Positions 11,652 to 23,335 of a stretch of 64,000 nt of DNA are shown one piece after another. The translations under genes and the position numbers were made by a program. The notes beneath the pieces were generated by a model that was not told where the DNA came from, searched no databases, and saw only the letters and a program-made list of their open reading frames with translations. Numbering within the stretch: the first letter of the stretch is position 1; each line of letters opens with the position of its first letter. The stretch is from Chrysaora quinquecirrha (taxonomy: Eukaryota > Cnidaria > Scyphozoa > Semaeostomeae > Pelagiidae): assembly GCA_014526335.1 (NCBI GenBank), contig JACTAT010000032.1:4624914-4688913 (forward strand), given 5' to 3'.

Positions 11652-14600
11652 CTGTAGAAACAATTGAAATTTCTAAAGTCAGAACAAAAGGCAAAGGTTA
11701 AAGGACAGAAACCGAAGGTTATTGGGTTAGAGGATAAAGTTCAAATGAAATAAAAGGTCACGTTCAGTTTCTTAAATTCTTTTCCAGCCAATGTATTTAA
11801 AATAAAAGTGCATCTTTTATATACTTAAAACCTGAGAAATCAATAAGAATAATACAACTTTAAAACGTCGATATTACGATTTATTCTAAATCATTTTCAA
11901 GATACAATGTTCTTGTGCTATAAGTTGCAATTTCGTCTTTACAGGGTTTGAAAGAAATCACCGATTTCTTGCTCTGGAGCAAAGATGGTTTTGTTATTGA
12001 CAAATTCAGAAGAAAATGTTGCTATCAAGGCTAGTTCAGGTATGTTGGAACATTTTATGCTAAAGTTAACATTCAATACAGTTAACTCCTTGAGCATTTA
12101 TCTTAAGCATCATTTAAACAACAAGAAACGGCAAATTATATTGACTTTGCTTGCAAAAACTTCAATCATGCACAGAATTAATTGAGGCATTTCAAAAAAC
12201 CGAATAGCCACCTAAATTTGGTCAGTTGATCCCCCCTCCCCCAAATCAATGTTGTTCTCCTATATTCTCCAACGGACACCTTGGTGAAGAAAAATCTGTT
12301 TTCCCGCGGGCCTGTGTACAAGGCATGCCAGAAAGGTATGGCCAGTTGCCAGTAACTATCTAGCACACAGGAATGAGAGGCTGGGTGGGAAATTTTGCAA
12401 ACGTGAATGAGAAAGTTCCCAAAAATGTTTCAGCCCATTATACACATGACAGCCTCGAAACGGCACAGAGACCCTGGCAAGAGGACATCCCACACAATTG
12501 GAGACCAGAACGCTCACTCCTGCTTCAACTAAAAAATTGAATTGCTTTCTAATTTTCATCTAAACAGAAAGAAAAGAAAAATAAAAATGAAAAATGCTGT
12601 GTTATTCTTAAGCAATCAATGTTAGCTTACTCAATGATGGCATTTCTCCAACTCTGATTATATGAGGCCATTGTTGTAATGTCTTCGCAAAGAACGGGTT
12701 TGTTACACCAAGCATCACAGGGGGTCTAAAAGTGATAAATATATCATCATGCTAACTTTGTTAAAATCAGCAAAAAAGAAAACAGTAACGGACATAATTA
12801 GATATTAAACTTGTAACAAAACAACTAACAAAAACGATTTACACAGTAAAATTTTGGTGAATAGCAATAAAAATGTAAAGAATTTAACTGGTTCGCTAGC
12901 TACACGTCTCACTTCAGACAAACATCGCTAGCTGCACCTCCCACTTCAGACAAACATCGCAATTTTCTTTATTGGGGCTTATTAGCTTTGGGGCTTTGTG
13001 TAGTTAGCTCAAGTGCCGCATATAACGAAACTATCGCTCTGAGTCCACATGAGTAGGGTTTTCCTGTATGATTAACTTTGAGCACAAATGTCATTACCTT
13101 GGGATTCTTGCAGAAGTCACCATACAACCGTTTTTTTTCTTAGTAGGGTGTCTTTTCACAAAAAATATCGTTCAAAATACTAGTCTTTAATGTGAAGTAT
13201 CACGTTCTTAGCAGTAAAAATATGGTCATTTTCCGGAATCGACTTTAAGTTTTACGTTTCTTGGGGATTATTTTTACGTAAGCACATCAGTAAAATAGAA
13301 TACTGACTTTAAAAACAAACAAGATTCTTAGCTTTATTTTTTTATTCTTAGCCCATATAGGACAGTTTCTTGATTTTTAGAAAAAAGGCATTTATAGTTT
13401 CTTGAAAGCGGTTTCTTATAAAAAATGAGTGAATTATATGAGGTTTTTATAAAGCAGCATCCATAATAGCTGTCATGAACTGTATAGTTATCTAGGATTA
13501 AATACTTTAAATCTTTCCAAATTTTCTTACCCAACTAACGCTTGCACTGTCTGCGAACACATATGCGGTGATGGAGCCATAACGACAATCGGCTACAAAA
13601 AGAAAAAGAAATTACAAAAAGTAGACGAAATTTATATTAATAAAAACGAAACAATATTCTTCAAAATAATTCGTCAGAATACATAGAAAGTGACAAAGTT
13701 AATACACGTTTTTTTTTAAGGAACCTTCGGTCTGAGTTGAGGCTGGAGTTCCTTAATTTTTCAACAAAATGAGGCTGAAAGTTCCTTATACTGTTCCTTG
13801 TCGTGGGATATGTATAAATACTAATTTTTACAGCAAATTCATAGAAACTATTCTTCATTTCCAACTTTAAGTATAAATGGAGCCTTTTGGGGAAGAACGA
13901 TGGGAAATATATTGTACTTCTGTTACTTTGCATACAAACGGTCTTGTTCTTTAAAAAAAGAGTTTCTTAATTTTTCATCCGAGCCTCGACAGTTCCTTAA
14001 AGTTCCTTAATTTTTTGGGCATTTTCAGCCTCGAGTTCCTTATAAAGGTGTTCCTTTGAAAAAAAAACGTGTAAGCATCTGTCTTGTTTTCATAACATGC
14101 ATCTGCTCAATGACGATTTACATGTTTTTTATAAGAACGCTGAAATTGAAGAAAGTCATGCAATGTTTTTAATTTTTTCAATTTGAAGGCTTAAAATGTT
14201 CATAGCATGTTCTTAATTTTCTTGTTTTTAAAAACTGTTGTTTTTCAAAAAGTGATAATTACTACGAAAAGGAACGCACATGTAAAAATTTCATAATGTT
14301 TTCTGATTAAGAGTGGAGAACAGGACAGCGCCGCACCACTGCTTTTACTCTAGATATTGTTGTGTTTACTTCGTTTAATTAGCGTCTTTTTTTTATTTAA
14401 AAAATTAAAAAATTAGAAAAATTAAAAGAACGCAAAACTGAAACTTTGATATATTCACGAGAAATTAAAAAGAACATTCTTGATTTTAGATGATAAATAT
14501 ATTACCTCTCCAAGTAGAACAAGTTCCCATAGCAAATGAACATGAGCTAAAACAGGATTTAGTGCCCTGAAAAAGAAATAAAAATATCGACTTTATTTCT

Positions 14601-17600
14601 CGATTTCCTAAGGCCAAAAGCCTACCAGAGCCAAGTAAAGTTACGGTCATAGGGGCATTGACCGAATGAAGATCAGCCAGAACAAAGGAAAATCTGATGC
14701 CACACCTAAGACACGCCTATTTTTCATTGTTTAGCGAGGAAGGTTTTCAGCTAGGGGTATTTTTGTCTAGAGGAAAGTTGAACAATTTTTCTGGACTCTG
14801 AGGCCTACAACATAAGACTTTTGGAAGACTTACGTGTGAGTGGAAACGCTTCAGGGCATCTTTTAAGGATTTACGACTGGTGGGGCGAAACTCCATAGGG
14901 CCCGGGACCCATGAATATTCGGCTGCATAAAACCCGCACTAACCGCTTCACGATTGGCTTAAATTGACCATTTTCAAATAAATCATTAATGAGTGATAAT
15001 GCGGTAGGGAAGGGAGATTAAAAACTTGGTTCTTTGGTATTGAGAACTTTTAACTAAAATACAGTGTACATAAGTTATTCCTTCTACCAAAAAAGAATAT
15101 TGTTTCGCAAAACCAAACCAAACAGGGGCCCATCACTGGTGGGGCAAAACAAGGTTTTCACAGATGAGTACTGGGGCAGTCAGAGGGGCTGGTGGGGCAA
15201 TTGCCCCACCACTCAGTACGTTAAAAGATGCCCTGAAAGTAAGATTAAAATTGATTAAAACAGAAGAAAAAAGCGAGGCTCTTGAAGTCTCCATTTTCAG
15301 TCTTTGTCTTGTTTGATTACATTTCATACGTCTGTCAAAACATTTACTCATTGCGATCTTCAGTTTGGGCCTAAAAGTGGGCGGTCTGTGTCTTCTGAGT
15401 AAACCAATGTCGTTAGTGTTTCAAGGACTATCGGAAATTTCATTGTGACGAAGCATTGTATTAGAATAACAAAAATATTCTTAGTCGGAAATTTCTTCGC
15501 TTATCAGGACTTAAAACAGAGTAGTGAAACAGATTTTAAATCGCCCAAGTGCTGGTCATCACAATCTTCTACCTAGTAATTTGGGACGTATTTTCCACTT
15601 TGATGTGTATTTATAAAAAACACTGTCATAAACTAAAAGAGGCAGTTTCTAAAGCAAAAACTCTGTGTTGAACAGGAAGATTATCGAGTTGGTCATAATG
15701 TTAATTTGTTTATTTTGCTAAGCAAAAGCACAGCAACTCAACCAAGTATATTCACATACAAAACGAATGCATCCATGACTACAAAAAATGTTGTTTTGGC
15801 TCATAAAAAAGAGAGCCTAAAATAAATTATTTCCTCTTTACCCCAATCGGTTTCCCAAAATCTTTCTCTGGTGATGCCACTGCACCAGGCTTGTCCTTTT
15901 TCGAAGATATTCGAACCTTAAAAACAGAAGGAAGGGACAATGAAGAATGAGAAATTTCAGTATTTCAAAGAATGGCTGTTTTAGTTGTACAAAAATTCAG
16001 AATTGTGATAAACAGCCGAAACATTTTCGGGCATACTTAAAAGGTTAAAAGCTTTTTTCGTCTGAAACTCCTCAGAGTATGAGCTTTCAAAAACAGACCG
16101 AAGCAACTAACTAAGCGGAATTTATACCCAGATGTGGCTCGAAATGCACCAATCAGAAAAAGAAGCCGAAATTGGCAGCGTGTTTTAAACACCAATCCGC
16201 TTTCAGCGGGAAAAACAATGAAGATTAATTGTAGAGTCCAAGTGAGGAAAAGAGCTCTTTCGGTCTACACAGAACCGGCTTTTTGGTTTTGATGTAGACA
16301 GATTCCAAAACGCTGAGATGAAACGAGGATCCAGCTCTGCCGATTTTTTGAAAATAATCCTCGTTGTTATTATTTCAAAGAACAAGTTCTGTCAAACGTA
16401 TTTTCTGACGTTATATCAAATGCTCTTTACAGATATAGAAGTCAATATTATCATCAACAATTCTAAGGGCAAAAAGTAAACTAGTTGGAGGAGCTGATGA
16501 CCATTTTCTAAGGCCCTAGTCAAACGACTCTTAACAATTTGAAATTTGCTTGTCAAGCAAAATGTTTACCGTTTTGCCACGTCGAAAAATAATGGTCATG
16601 AAACATCTATTTGCTTGTGTCAATATAATAGTCATGGCACTAAATATGCAGTTACAATTAAGGAGCTATTAAGGAACTTTCTGGTACTTCAGTTTAATCA
16701 AAAGAGGTCCAAGAATAAGAAACTTCAGGAACTAGACCTTGAAGTAGGTTCTTTATAAAATAAAAAGCGTGCAGTCCAAGTAAGAAACTGTGTACATTTG
16801 AGACGGTAGACGAGAAAATTGATGTTAGCTAGATGTTTATCTGGCACGACTTCCTCGACCGTTTGCTCAAATAAACAATGTTTTTACCTGCAAAACTGTC
16901 CCTAGGATCGGAAGCTGTAAAGTTTGTCCAGGCAGTGGCTGTGCCCATTTGTCAATCTGATGACAAACTGAAAAGAAGAAAATATAGTTTCTATACAGCT
17001 TTTCGACAATCTGCCACCATTATGAATTTTTGTTGAAATTTCAAGATATTTTATTCCTCCTTGATCGTAAAAAATTTCGGGTTATTTAGTGTATAAAGCA
17101 GATTTTAATCTATTATAAGTGTGCATTCCTATTATAAATTTTTTTGCAAAAAAAACGAAAACCATTTTTCTGACGATAATTTTCATTACTTTATACCTGT
17201 TTCGATAGCTGCGTCTCCATTCTCAAAGTATTCTGGGGCAATCATTTTCACCTACAGTGAGAATCAGAATTAGTTTATCCAGCAAATTCGAGCAGCACAG
17301 AGGTTTTGGCAATGGTAGCTAAGAGCAAGAAGTACCACAAATCAAAGAAACAAAAGGAAATACACAAGGTTGCAGGGTCGCCAACACTAAAATGTTTCCA
17401 AAAATGTTTCTGCTGTTTCTCATGATTGTAAAGCCAAATATAAATTGTAAAGGGATTGCTATTATCTGACATCACATACATATCTTAAAAACTTATATTT
17501 GGAGACAACCACTAACAATTATTAAAGAAAACATATTTAAAAATTAAGAACAACTTACCATGTGAGAAAACAAGTTCACATAAGGCAGTCTTGCCAATAG

Positions 17601-19678
17601 GACCACTGACTACAATATCAAAAGAAAAGAAAATAATCTAATAGTATGCAGAACAATGTTACAGATATGCTTTTAAATTAAAGATTCTCATCTTATAGAG
17701 TATAGAAAAGAAATCTACCTTTTGAAAATATCCACGCTTTAACGATGCATCTTTGACTTGTCGAAAGAAGACAAAGCCATAATAATGACCAGCATCTTCC
17801 TATAAAAAAAAGGTTTTACTTCTTAAAAGCTTAATTGTTTCTAGAAACAAAATATTAGGCTTTCTTGACTCTAAGAGCAGGGTGGTGGTCATACTTTAAG
17901 GAAAGAAACTTTCACAGGAAGAAATTTTGGCGACTCAGAAAAAGGCAAAATGTTCGGAATTGATTTTTGAGAATCAGAAAAAATTGGAAGTTTTACCGAA
18001 AGAAACTTTATTACTCCACAGGACAAACAGTACATTTTATGGAGAGAAACTCCAATGAATTTGACTTTTTCATGGGATTTCCGTCATGTTATTTCATGTA
18101 TCTCATTACTGCATGAATACTAGACATGAAGTCACTTTGTAAAATTATTTTTTCTGTGATAAAAATTTGCAAATCTCTTGTTAAAGACACTTTGGCTGGA
18201 ATTAATTCCAGTGAATTTAGTATTTTGAAAAGTATACACACCAAAATCACAAAAATTCATGTTTCTTTGCATGAAAGTCTCTTCTGGCTAAAGTTTCTTT
18301 CCTCAAAGTATTGTAAGGCCCCATTGACACGAGGACGGATCAGTTTGAATCTTGTATGAAACCTTTCATGCCTCCTATTTACAAATGGATCTAATAAGTG
18401 TAAGTATGATTGAAAACAGACAGGACAGTTTAAAAGCCTACCCTAAGAAACACAGGCAAATCTTTTTCAGATTTTGCAGATTGGAAGTGAGATCTTCCAC
18501 AAAGACTTGAACGTATTCTAAAATGAAACTGCGAATCTCCCATACATCCTGAAAAGAAAAGGTTCTCATTATAGTAAAAATATTTTCTGTAGCAATACAC
18601 ATATTTTTTTAGAAGAAACCCTTGACAAGAAACCCAGACTCTTGAGTGACAAAAATTTAAGAAAATCAATTACTGGAAATTTGTTACGTAAGAAATTTTT
18701 CACCTTACACAGCGAAATTTTTTCCGTTATTTCTCATGTTTAGTTTGCAATAATGCATTTCTGTAACAAGCAGACAAGCAAGATCCCCATAGGCATTGAA
18801 ATATGATCAATAAATGGGTTTGGAACATTATTCAGATAGAACATTTACGTTGGCAATATGGATATTCAAGAAACTCATAAGAAACTTTCAGTACTCAAAA
18901 TCTGAAAATTTTAAGAAACTTTCAGTTCTGGGTCAATTTTTTAGTTTCTTATAAAAAAATGTGTAAAAGAAAAAAATTGAAATAAGGTGCAAAAACTGAA
19001 AATTTAATTAAAGCAATTATCCACCTGTGTTGGAATCAGGAAATGAAAGGTAACAGATGTTTGTTTTCTGTAGAAAAGAAAAATAAAATTAGATTTCAAA
19101 ATATTTTTACATTCTCATAAACCCATAGCAAGGAAGGAAAAGTTTGAAGAGTTTTCCAGTGAAACTTTTGAAAATATAATTTAATCACCTCTTTATCAGT
19201 CAGTACAACATGATCAGGAAACACTTTCTAAAAGCATAATGAAATTACAATCTTTAAGCGTTTAAACAACAAAGTTAACAAAATTTGTTGGTATCAATTT
19301 TTGCAGAGTATTTGTTGTTCTATCCAAATCCAGGGAAGGGGGTTTCAGCTATTAAATCAAACATAAATGGATTACCTGGCCTAGTGTTAAATTTATTGTA
19401 CGTAAAGAAAGCCTTAGAGTACTATGAGAAAGCTACGATCGAAATTATTATAATCTTATTTCGGAAACAGTTTAGGCCTAATCTGAAAGGTCAAAACATC
19501 AAAGAGATTATACCTCGATTACTTGGCCCAACTCCAGATCAAAAGTTACGATGCAAAAGCATTTTATCCAGCTGTCGAATCTATCCCATGGCAAGAGCTG
19601 GATGTCATCTTTTCGAGTGATAAAGTCGGAATAATTCACATTTACTGCTCGAACCGGAGCAAGGCCACTTTCGGCCAT
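5660..19678 (-). CDS. DENND6: DENND6-type DENN domain protein (gene span, 20 exons recognised)
   Basis: Conceptual splicing on the minus strand gives a protein that follows vertebrate DENND6A/B from end to end: start at 19678, stop at 5660-5662. In vertebrates DENND6A is a guanine-nucleotide exchange factor for RAB14 on recycling endosomes. About 520 residues are recovered, against roughly 600 in the human proteins. All recognised exons have GT-AG borders and open frames. Exon phases agree at every junction except between 15842 and 14566, where two bases and probably one exon are missing. A second conserved segment (around the SPLKYFSDFRPYF part of the family) is also not found. An in-frame upstream ATG exists at 19708. 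The gene is head to head with NOPCHAP1, with start codons 607 bp apart. Its introns hold tRNA-Sec, minisatellites and several MITEs. Confidence 0.9.
6316..6629. mobile_element. MITE, CTATGCCGG family, copy in DENND6 intron
   Basis: 314-bp element with inverted ends: GACCCCGTTTACACCATGCC on the left and GGCATAGTGTAAACGGGG on the right. It is flanked by TTA on both sides (6313-6315 and 6630-6632), as expected for a PIF/Harbinger-type 3-bp target duplication. It is homologous to 24605-24988 over most of its length. The superfamily is inferred from the TTA duplication. It encodes no transposase. Confidence 0.7.
7130..7510. repeat. Dispersed repeat related to the 1.5-kb unit
   Basis: Words such as TGGCATACCACAACAGGTTC and GAAGAAGGCTCAGCATAGCC match, in rearranged order and orientation, the SINE-like part of the repeats at 1010-1340 and 2530-2890. 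It also contains a small CATGCCGGA triplication (7432-7453). It lies in a DENND6 intron. Confidence 0.45.
8090..8520. repeat. 21-bp AT-rich minisatellite
   Basis: About 20 copies of a 21-bp unit of the form AAATAAATATAAAAAACAAA, with point variants. It lies immediately downstream of tRNA-Sec in the tRNA's direction of transcription. On that strand each unit supplies T runs. The long hydrophobic frames that can be read on the minus strand (8079-8560) are a by-product of the repeat. Confidence 0.9.
8536..8622 (-). tRNA. tRNA-Sec (anticodon TCA)
   Basis: Read on the minus strand, the 87-nt sequence starts GCTCGGATGATCC and ends GATTCCACCTTCTGAGCG. The anticodon loop is CTTCAAA, with TCA at 8587-8585. 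The acceptor arm pairs GCTCGGA with TTCTGAGC and leaves G as the discriminator. The long variable arm (GGCCGATTAGCGTC region), the T loop GGTTCGATTCC and the total length match metazoan selenocysteine tRNA. It decodes UGA as selenocysteine after SerRS charging and conversion by PSTK and SepSecS. It lies inside the DENND6 intron between the exons at 8857 and 7890, on the same strand. Confidence 0.95.
8645..8652 (-). promoter_or_regulatory. TATA-like box upstream of tRNA-Sec
   Basis: ATAAATAT on the minus strand lies 23-30 bp upstream of the tRNA 5' end. Animal tRNA-Sec genes use an external TATA box and PSE rather than a standard internal A box, so the position fits. I could not identify a convincing PSE. 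Confidence 0.5.
9262..10268. repeat. Minisatellite of about 60-68 bp units in DENND6 intron
   Basis: About 15 copies. Each has a constant part (TCCACACGTCCACATCGTCC, then ACAAGAATTTC) and a variable pyrimidine/TG tract (CTCCCTGTATCTCTCTATG then TGTGTATATATCTGG). Two length classes alternate. Open frames of up to 331 codons on both strands come from the stop-free unit and are not evidence of a gene. Confidence 0.95.
11256..11505. mobile_element. MITE related to the CTATGCCGG family
   Basis: Inverted ends: CTACACGATGACGACACAAT with AACGGAACAAAATGTTACGG on the left, and the complement of CCGTAACATTTTTGTTCCGT with GCCGGCATTGTGTGAAG on the right. The interior contains GTTCACACGATACCGGCAC. It lies in the DENND6 intron between the exons at 11592 and 10739. 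Confidence 0.55.
12631..15916 (-). CDS. DENND6: DENND6 exons 9-12 (core DENN region, incomplete)
   Basis: Exons: 15916-15842, 14566-14506, 13592-13531, 12725-12631. They encode [33 protein letters not shown] and [19 protein letters not shown], all matching the DENND6 core. Two family segments are not visible. One is the roughly 30 residues before LLWELV: exon 9 ends in phase 0 but exon 10 needs a phase-2 donor. The other is the roughly 30 residues around YFSDFRPYF, between 13531 and 12725, where the phases agree even without an exon. Either the exons are too diverged for me to see, or they are lost from the gene or the assembly. Confidence 0.8.
14849..15239. mobile_element. 391-bp inverted-repeat element
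   Basis: Left end CTTCAGGGCATCTTTTAAGG and right end complement CTTTCAGGGCATCTTTTAAC, followed inward on both sides by a TGGTGGGGC word. I find no clear target-site duplication. It sits in the DENND6 intron where a conserved exon is expected but not found. Confidence 0.6.
16010..16205. repeat. Dispersed repeat, single arm
   Basis: Matches 20755-20950: AGCCGAAACATTTTCGGGCA here against the GGAAACATTTTCAGGCATAC word there, then GGAATTTATACCCAGATG, then GTGTTTTAAACAC near the end. It appears to be one arm of the hairpin element at 20755-21145. Confidence 0.6.
16888..19678 (-). CDS. DENND6: DENND6 exons 1-8 (upstream DENN region)
   Basis: Exons, in transcript order: 19678-19514, 19227-19189, 19067-19025, 18548-18442, 17799-17719, 17609-17559, 17251-17197, 16967-16888. 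They encode the family hallmarks [74 protein letters not shown] and IAPEYFE, in the order seen in vertebrate DENND6. Phases are consistent: exon 3 ends in phase 1, exon 4 in phase 0, exon 7 in phase 1 and exon 8 in phase 0. Start choice: ATG at 19678 gives MAESGL; the alternative at 19708 adds ten residues. Lysine-for-neutral changes occur, but no stop or frameshift is seen. Confidence 0.9.
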
Positions 19679-20285
19679 TTGTTTATTTCTTGAAGAACAG
19701 GACAGCATCCGGCAGCTGCGCAGTTCACACACCTCCGCGTCGAGTGCAAGGCGACAAATTTCGGAGCGGGCGAAATTTGTTCCGAAAAACCCCCAAGGGA
19801 ACTGGACCTTTATCTGTGGTCTTCGGTAAAATAGGAAGAAATAAGAAAACTTTTATTCTTGAAAAGCACAAAAACTCTGCAAGTTATTGAAACTAAGTAT
19901 CGAGAAGAGGTCCGACGGCGTCAAAGGTCCGGGGCTCTTGGAATTGATCCCCCAAAAAAACTTCCAAAGTGATATGGGTGCGGTAAGATTACATTTGCCT
20001 TGGGCCCGCTGCCTCTCAAGAGCCCTGCTTTTTGGCTATGCTTTGGGTGACAATTACTCAAAAAGTTACCGAATTTTTGGGTCTTTGAGATATATTCTGA
20101 CCCCTGTAAATTCTCCAAACTTCTCGGAGGTTCTCGGTTTCATATTCGTTTTTGCTCGTTTGCGTTTTGACATCAACTCGAGACTGATAGACCACGCGGT
20201 CAGGATAAACAGTAATGGCGACTTGCAAATGAAGCAGCGAACTGAAAAAAAGGAAACATTTTCCTGGAATACGAAGACTTTAAAG
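19679..20285. promoter_or_regulatory. Probable bidirectional promoter, DENND6/NOPCHAP1
   Basis: The two genes are divergent, with start codons at 19678 (minus) and 20286 (plus). No other gene or repeat is recognised between them, so the 5' UTRs and a shared promoter must lie here. The frame of NOPCHAP1 exon 1 is open upstream, with in-frame ATGs at 20229 and 19887. I see no decisive TATA box. Confidence 0.5.
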
Positions 20286-22216
20286 ATGGCAACGTCGCAA
20301 GAACTACTGCATATCGACTCAGAAACAGGTAATGGATGAAAAATACTCAACTTATTATTTTATTTATCAGTTGCGGGCTAGCAGAAAAAGTCAATTTAGA
20401 AAACAAAATGGGCCTAGGCTAGGCCTAGGCTAGGCTGTGGGCCCAGTCCCAGAGAAGTTTCTCCAAGCGATATCTGTGTTTTCATCTAGTTTAGTCTAGG
20501 TCTTTTAATCTCAGTATGAATCAGCTCTTTTGTAGCATAGATGCGAATAAGTTTTTGAAAAGAAGTTTAGAATTGTAATTTTACTTTTTACTTTCTGTTC
20601 CAGAATGTTCACCATTTTTGATCAACAGCAAAAAACACTCAAAAGATAAAATGGCTCAACAGAAACAACAGCCACCAAGGATTACAAGAATTGAGGCCTC
20701 ATCAGGTAAATAAGACAATTCTAATAATAATATTAGTGACAAATAACAGAATTGTCATAATTAGCTGAAACCGGAAACATTTTCAGGCATACTTAAAGCT
20801 TTTTTATCTGACACTCTTCAGAGTATAATCGTTGGAAACGGTCCGAAACAAATGACTAAGGTGGAATTTATACCCAGATGCGGATAGAAAATGCATGAAA
20901 TGCATCAGAAAGCAAAGCCAAATTGGCATTGTGTTTTAAACACTAATCAGCTTGCAGGATGCAAGGGGGGAGATCAATAGAATCTGGGTATAAATTCCAT
21001 CTTAGTCATTTGTTTTGGACTGTTTCCGATGTTTATACTCTCTGGCGTGTTTGTAAAAAAGATTTTAAGTACTGTTTGCTCTATGATGTTTCTGTAATTG
21101 AACAAACAAAGGTAAGTAAAAGATTCTTTGGGGTCTCATAGGGATGTATAATAATCATTCACATGCTTTTAATTTATATTTTAGTGCTAAGCAGAGCCAA
21201 GAACTTTATTCCAATGCTTGTAAATGCCAATCATCAACTCCAGAAAGACATGAAAGAAACATCTGCTGAAAAATTTGATATTGAAAATGTTGATCAAGAT
21301 GAGAAGTTCATTGAAATGGTAATAGTTACATATTTTCTACTGACTGGAATTGTTCTTCATCGCTTGAATAGAGTACTGTAAGCTGTGTTTTATTCCTAAG
21401 CAATCTTTATTTTGCTTATTGTCTTGAATTACTATGTTTTGAAAGCTAACAATCAGAATATTTGCATTAAAATGCTATCGCTATGTAGTTCTGATGCACA
21501 ATGTGGTCGCGAAATTTGTTGATGATCGTCATTAGAGCGTGTTCTTCTACACCAATTCTTTTTTCTATGGAGTTCTTTTTTTGAAATGTGTTTTTTTCGA
21601 AACCATTCCTCTGAAAACGGACAGCTTTTGGAGCTCTCCAAAACCTCTGTCATCAAAAGCCGAAGGTTACGGAGACTTACAAGAAATTTTCGGCTTGCTG
21701 TTCGAACCAGGCTGCTATTTTACTATAGTTGCCAGAAGACATTCAAAGAATGGGTTGGAGCTCTGGGGACCAGATCAGCAAAACATCTGGTGCGAAAGTT
21801 TTCGGATTGCCAGAATTTATGTTTTTTGAAAACCATATGAATTCTGTTCTTGGAAGCTTTCTGTTTTTGAAATCTGGACGGTTTTTGGAGGTTCAGAGGA
21901 AAACGCCCTTAAAATCACCTAGTTGAGATTGGCCTTAAGCCGGTATTTAAAAGTGCAGACGTATAGTGAACATGAGAGTGTAGTCTTGCTCATTGATTGA
22001 GCGTGCTACGGTGTTGTTGCTAATTAATTATGTTTTTTATATGGAATCCCATAGAATATTGGCATATTTGCAAGAGAATATAAAGAAACAGACAGCTCAA
22101 GTAGTGATGAAAGTGATTCCAGTAACACAGATGAAGATTTCTTAGCAGCAATGCTTGGAGAAGTCACCGAGGATAACTTAAAACTAAGCAAAACCAGGAA
22201 GAAACTTCAAACTTAA
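20286..22216 (+). CDS. NOPCHAP1: NOPCHAP1 (C12orf45) homologue, four exons
   Basis: Exons 20286-20328, 20604-20705, 21185-21318 and 22055-22216, with GT-AG borders and matching phases (1, 1, 0). The product contains PFLINSKKH, RITRIEASS, NFIPMLVNANHQLQKDM and FDIENVDQDEKFIEM, then an acidic serine-rich tail. This follows the human protein's LLINS, RIE, ANEKLRKEM and FNIENID landmarks. Human NOPCHAP1 links NOP58 to the R2TP/RUVBL complex during box C/D snoRNP assembly. As read, the frame stops at 22216 after 146 residues. A second frame continues to TAG at 22384-22386 with an acidic stretch and a lysine/arginine-rich end (KKQRLKKKKRRN). This suggests one base is missing in the A run at 22180-22183. 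The frame upstream of 20286 is open, so an earlier start is possible. Confidence 0.85.
20755..21145. mobile_element. Hairpin MITE-like element in NOPCHAP1 intron 2
   Basis: Left arm about 20760-20875 and right arm about 20990-21120 are inverted copies. GGAATTTATACCCAGATGC pairs with ATCTGGGTATAAATTCCATC, and GGAAACGGTCCGAAACAAAT with ATTTGTTTTGGACTGTTTCC. The left half is homologous to 16010-16205. Confidence 0.6.
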
Positions 22217-22614
22217 TAACTGAAATGGAAACTGGTTGTTCAAGTGAAAGTACAAAAACATGTATCGGAACTGAACTAAATGGTGATAAAAACACAACAA
22301 AGGTTAGTCGAAAGGTAAATGGAGTTGCCAAAAAACAAAGATTAAAGAAAAAGAAACGAAGGAACGGTAAAACTATGAAATTTTAGCTGAAAATTTTTGC
22401 GTAAGCGTGGTTTCCATATAGTGTAAACTGCTGATTATCGCAGTACCCAATGCCATAAGGAAACTATTTCAGTCAGGAACATTAGATGGCATTTCAGATA
22501 ATCAGAGACCGGACAGCTCTATAAAACAAAAATAATTTTTTAATAATTTTTCCAATTATTTTTCATCATAGTCAATTGAATATTGAGTAGAATATTCTAT
22601 TGAGTAAGTTTTTA

Positions 22615-23335
22615 TAGACCGTAAAATGACGGAATTAGCGCCCGGGGGGGTATTTAAAATTTCAGCCTTTAGAGGTGGCGCTTATTCGGCAAGGGTGGTT
22701 AGTCAAGCAAGGGCGTTAATTAAATCTTTATACCAACGTCAAATTATTTAAATGATAACTACCCATAGTTTATTATTTTTCGCTCCCCTTTCTATTACTG
22801 TATGACGAAATAATCGCCCCCGTTTTGTTCTAGGATGCGGTTAATCGGGAAGGGGCGCTTATGGATCAATTCGGTAGAAAAAATTTTTTGAAGTCGCAAG
22901 ATATCAATTTTTCGCAGCAAAAATGGTATAAAGCACCCAAAAATTAGTCTAGGTGCAAAGTTTTACTATCTCAGCGCTTTTATAATCGATTTTACGAGCG
23001 TTCAAAGTTCACAATTTTAAAAGGGCTTTGACCGTGTGGGGTAAAAAGTTTCACCAAGTTCATTTTTTGTGGTCAAAGCCTTTATGAAATCGGGAACTTT
23101 TGAATGCTCATAAAATTAAGAACACAAGCGCTAGGACAGTGAAACTTTGTACCTAGAGTAAGTTTTGGCTGCTTTATAAGATTTCCATATAAAAAACTCG
23201 CTATCATGTGATTTCGAAAAATTTTTATACTGTCTGACGTCATGCCGAAATGATCTTTTGAAAAATACTCTTATCCCGCGGAGCTTATTCGACAAGTGTG
23301 GTTATTAGGCAGGGGCGCTAATTCCGTATGATCGA
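22615..23335. mobile_element. Inverted-repeat element, about 720 bp
   Basis: Left ACGGAATTAGCGCCC pairs with right GGGGCGCTAATTCCGTATG. Further in, GGCGCTTATTCGGCAAGGG pairs with GCGGAGCTTATTCGACAAG. An interior arm (about 23060-23220, GGTCAAAGCCTTTATGAAAT) recurs at 46355-46520. It holds no coding sequence. Confidence 0.5.

Noticed and set aside
13334..13534. Minus-strand frame with [14 protein letters not shown] considered as the missing DENND6 exon
   Set aside because: The similarity is short, the frame is offset from exon 11, an excellent GTAAG donor precedes it and no acceptor fits the required phase.
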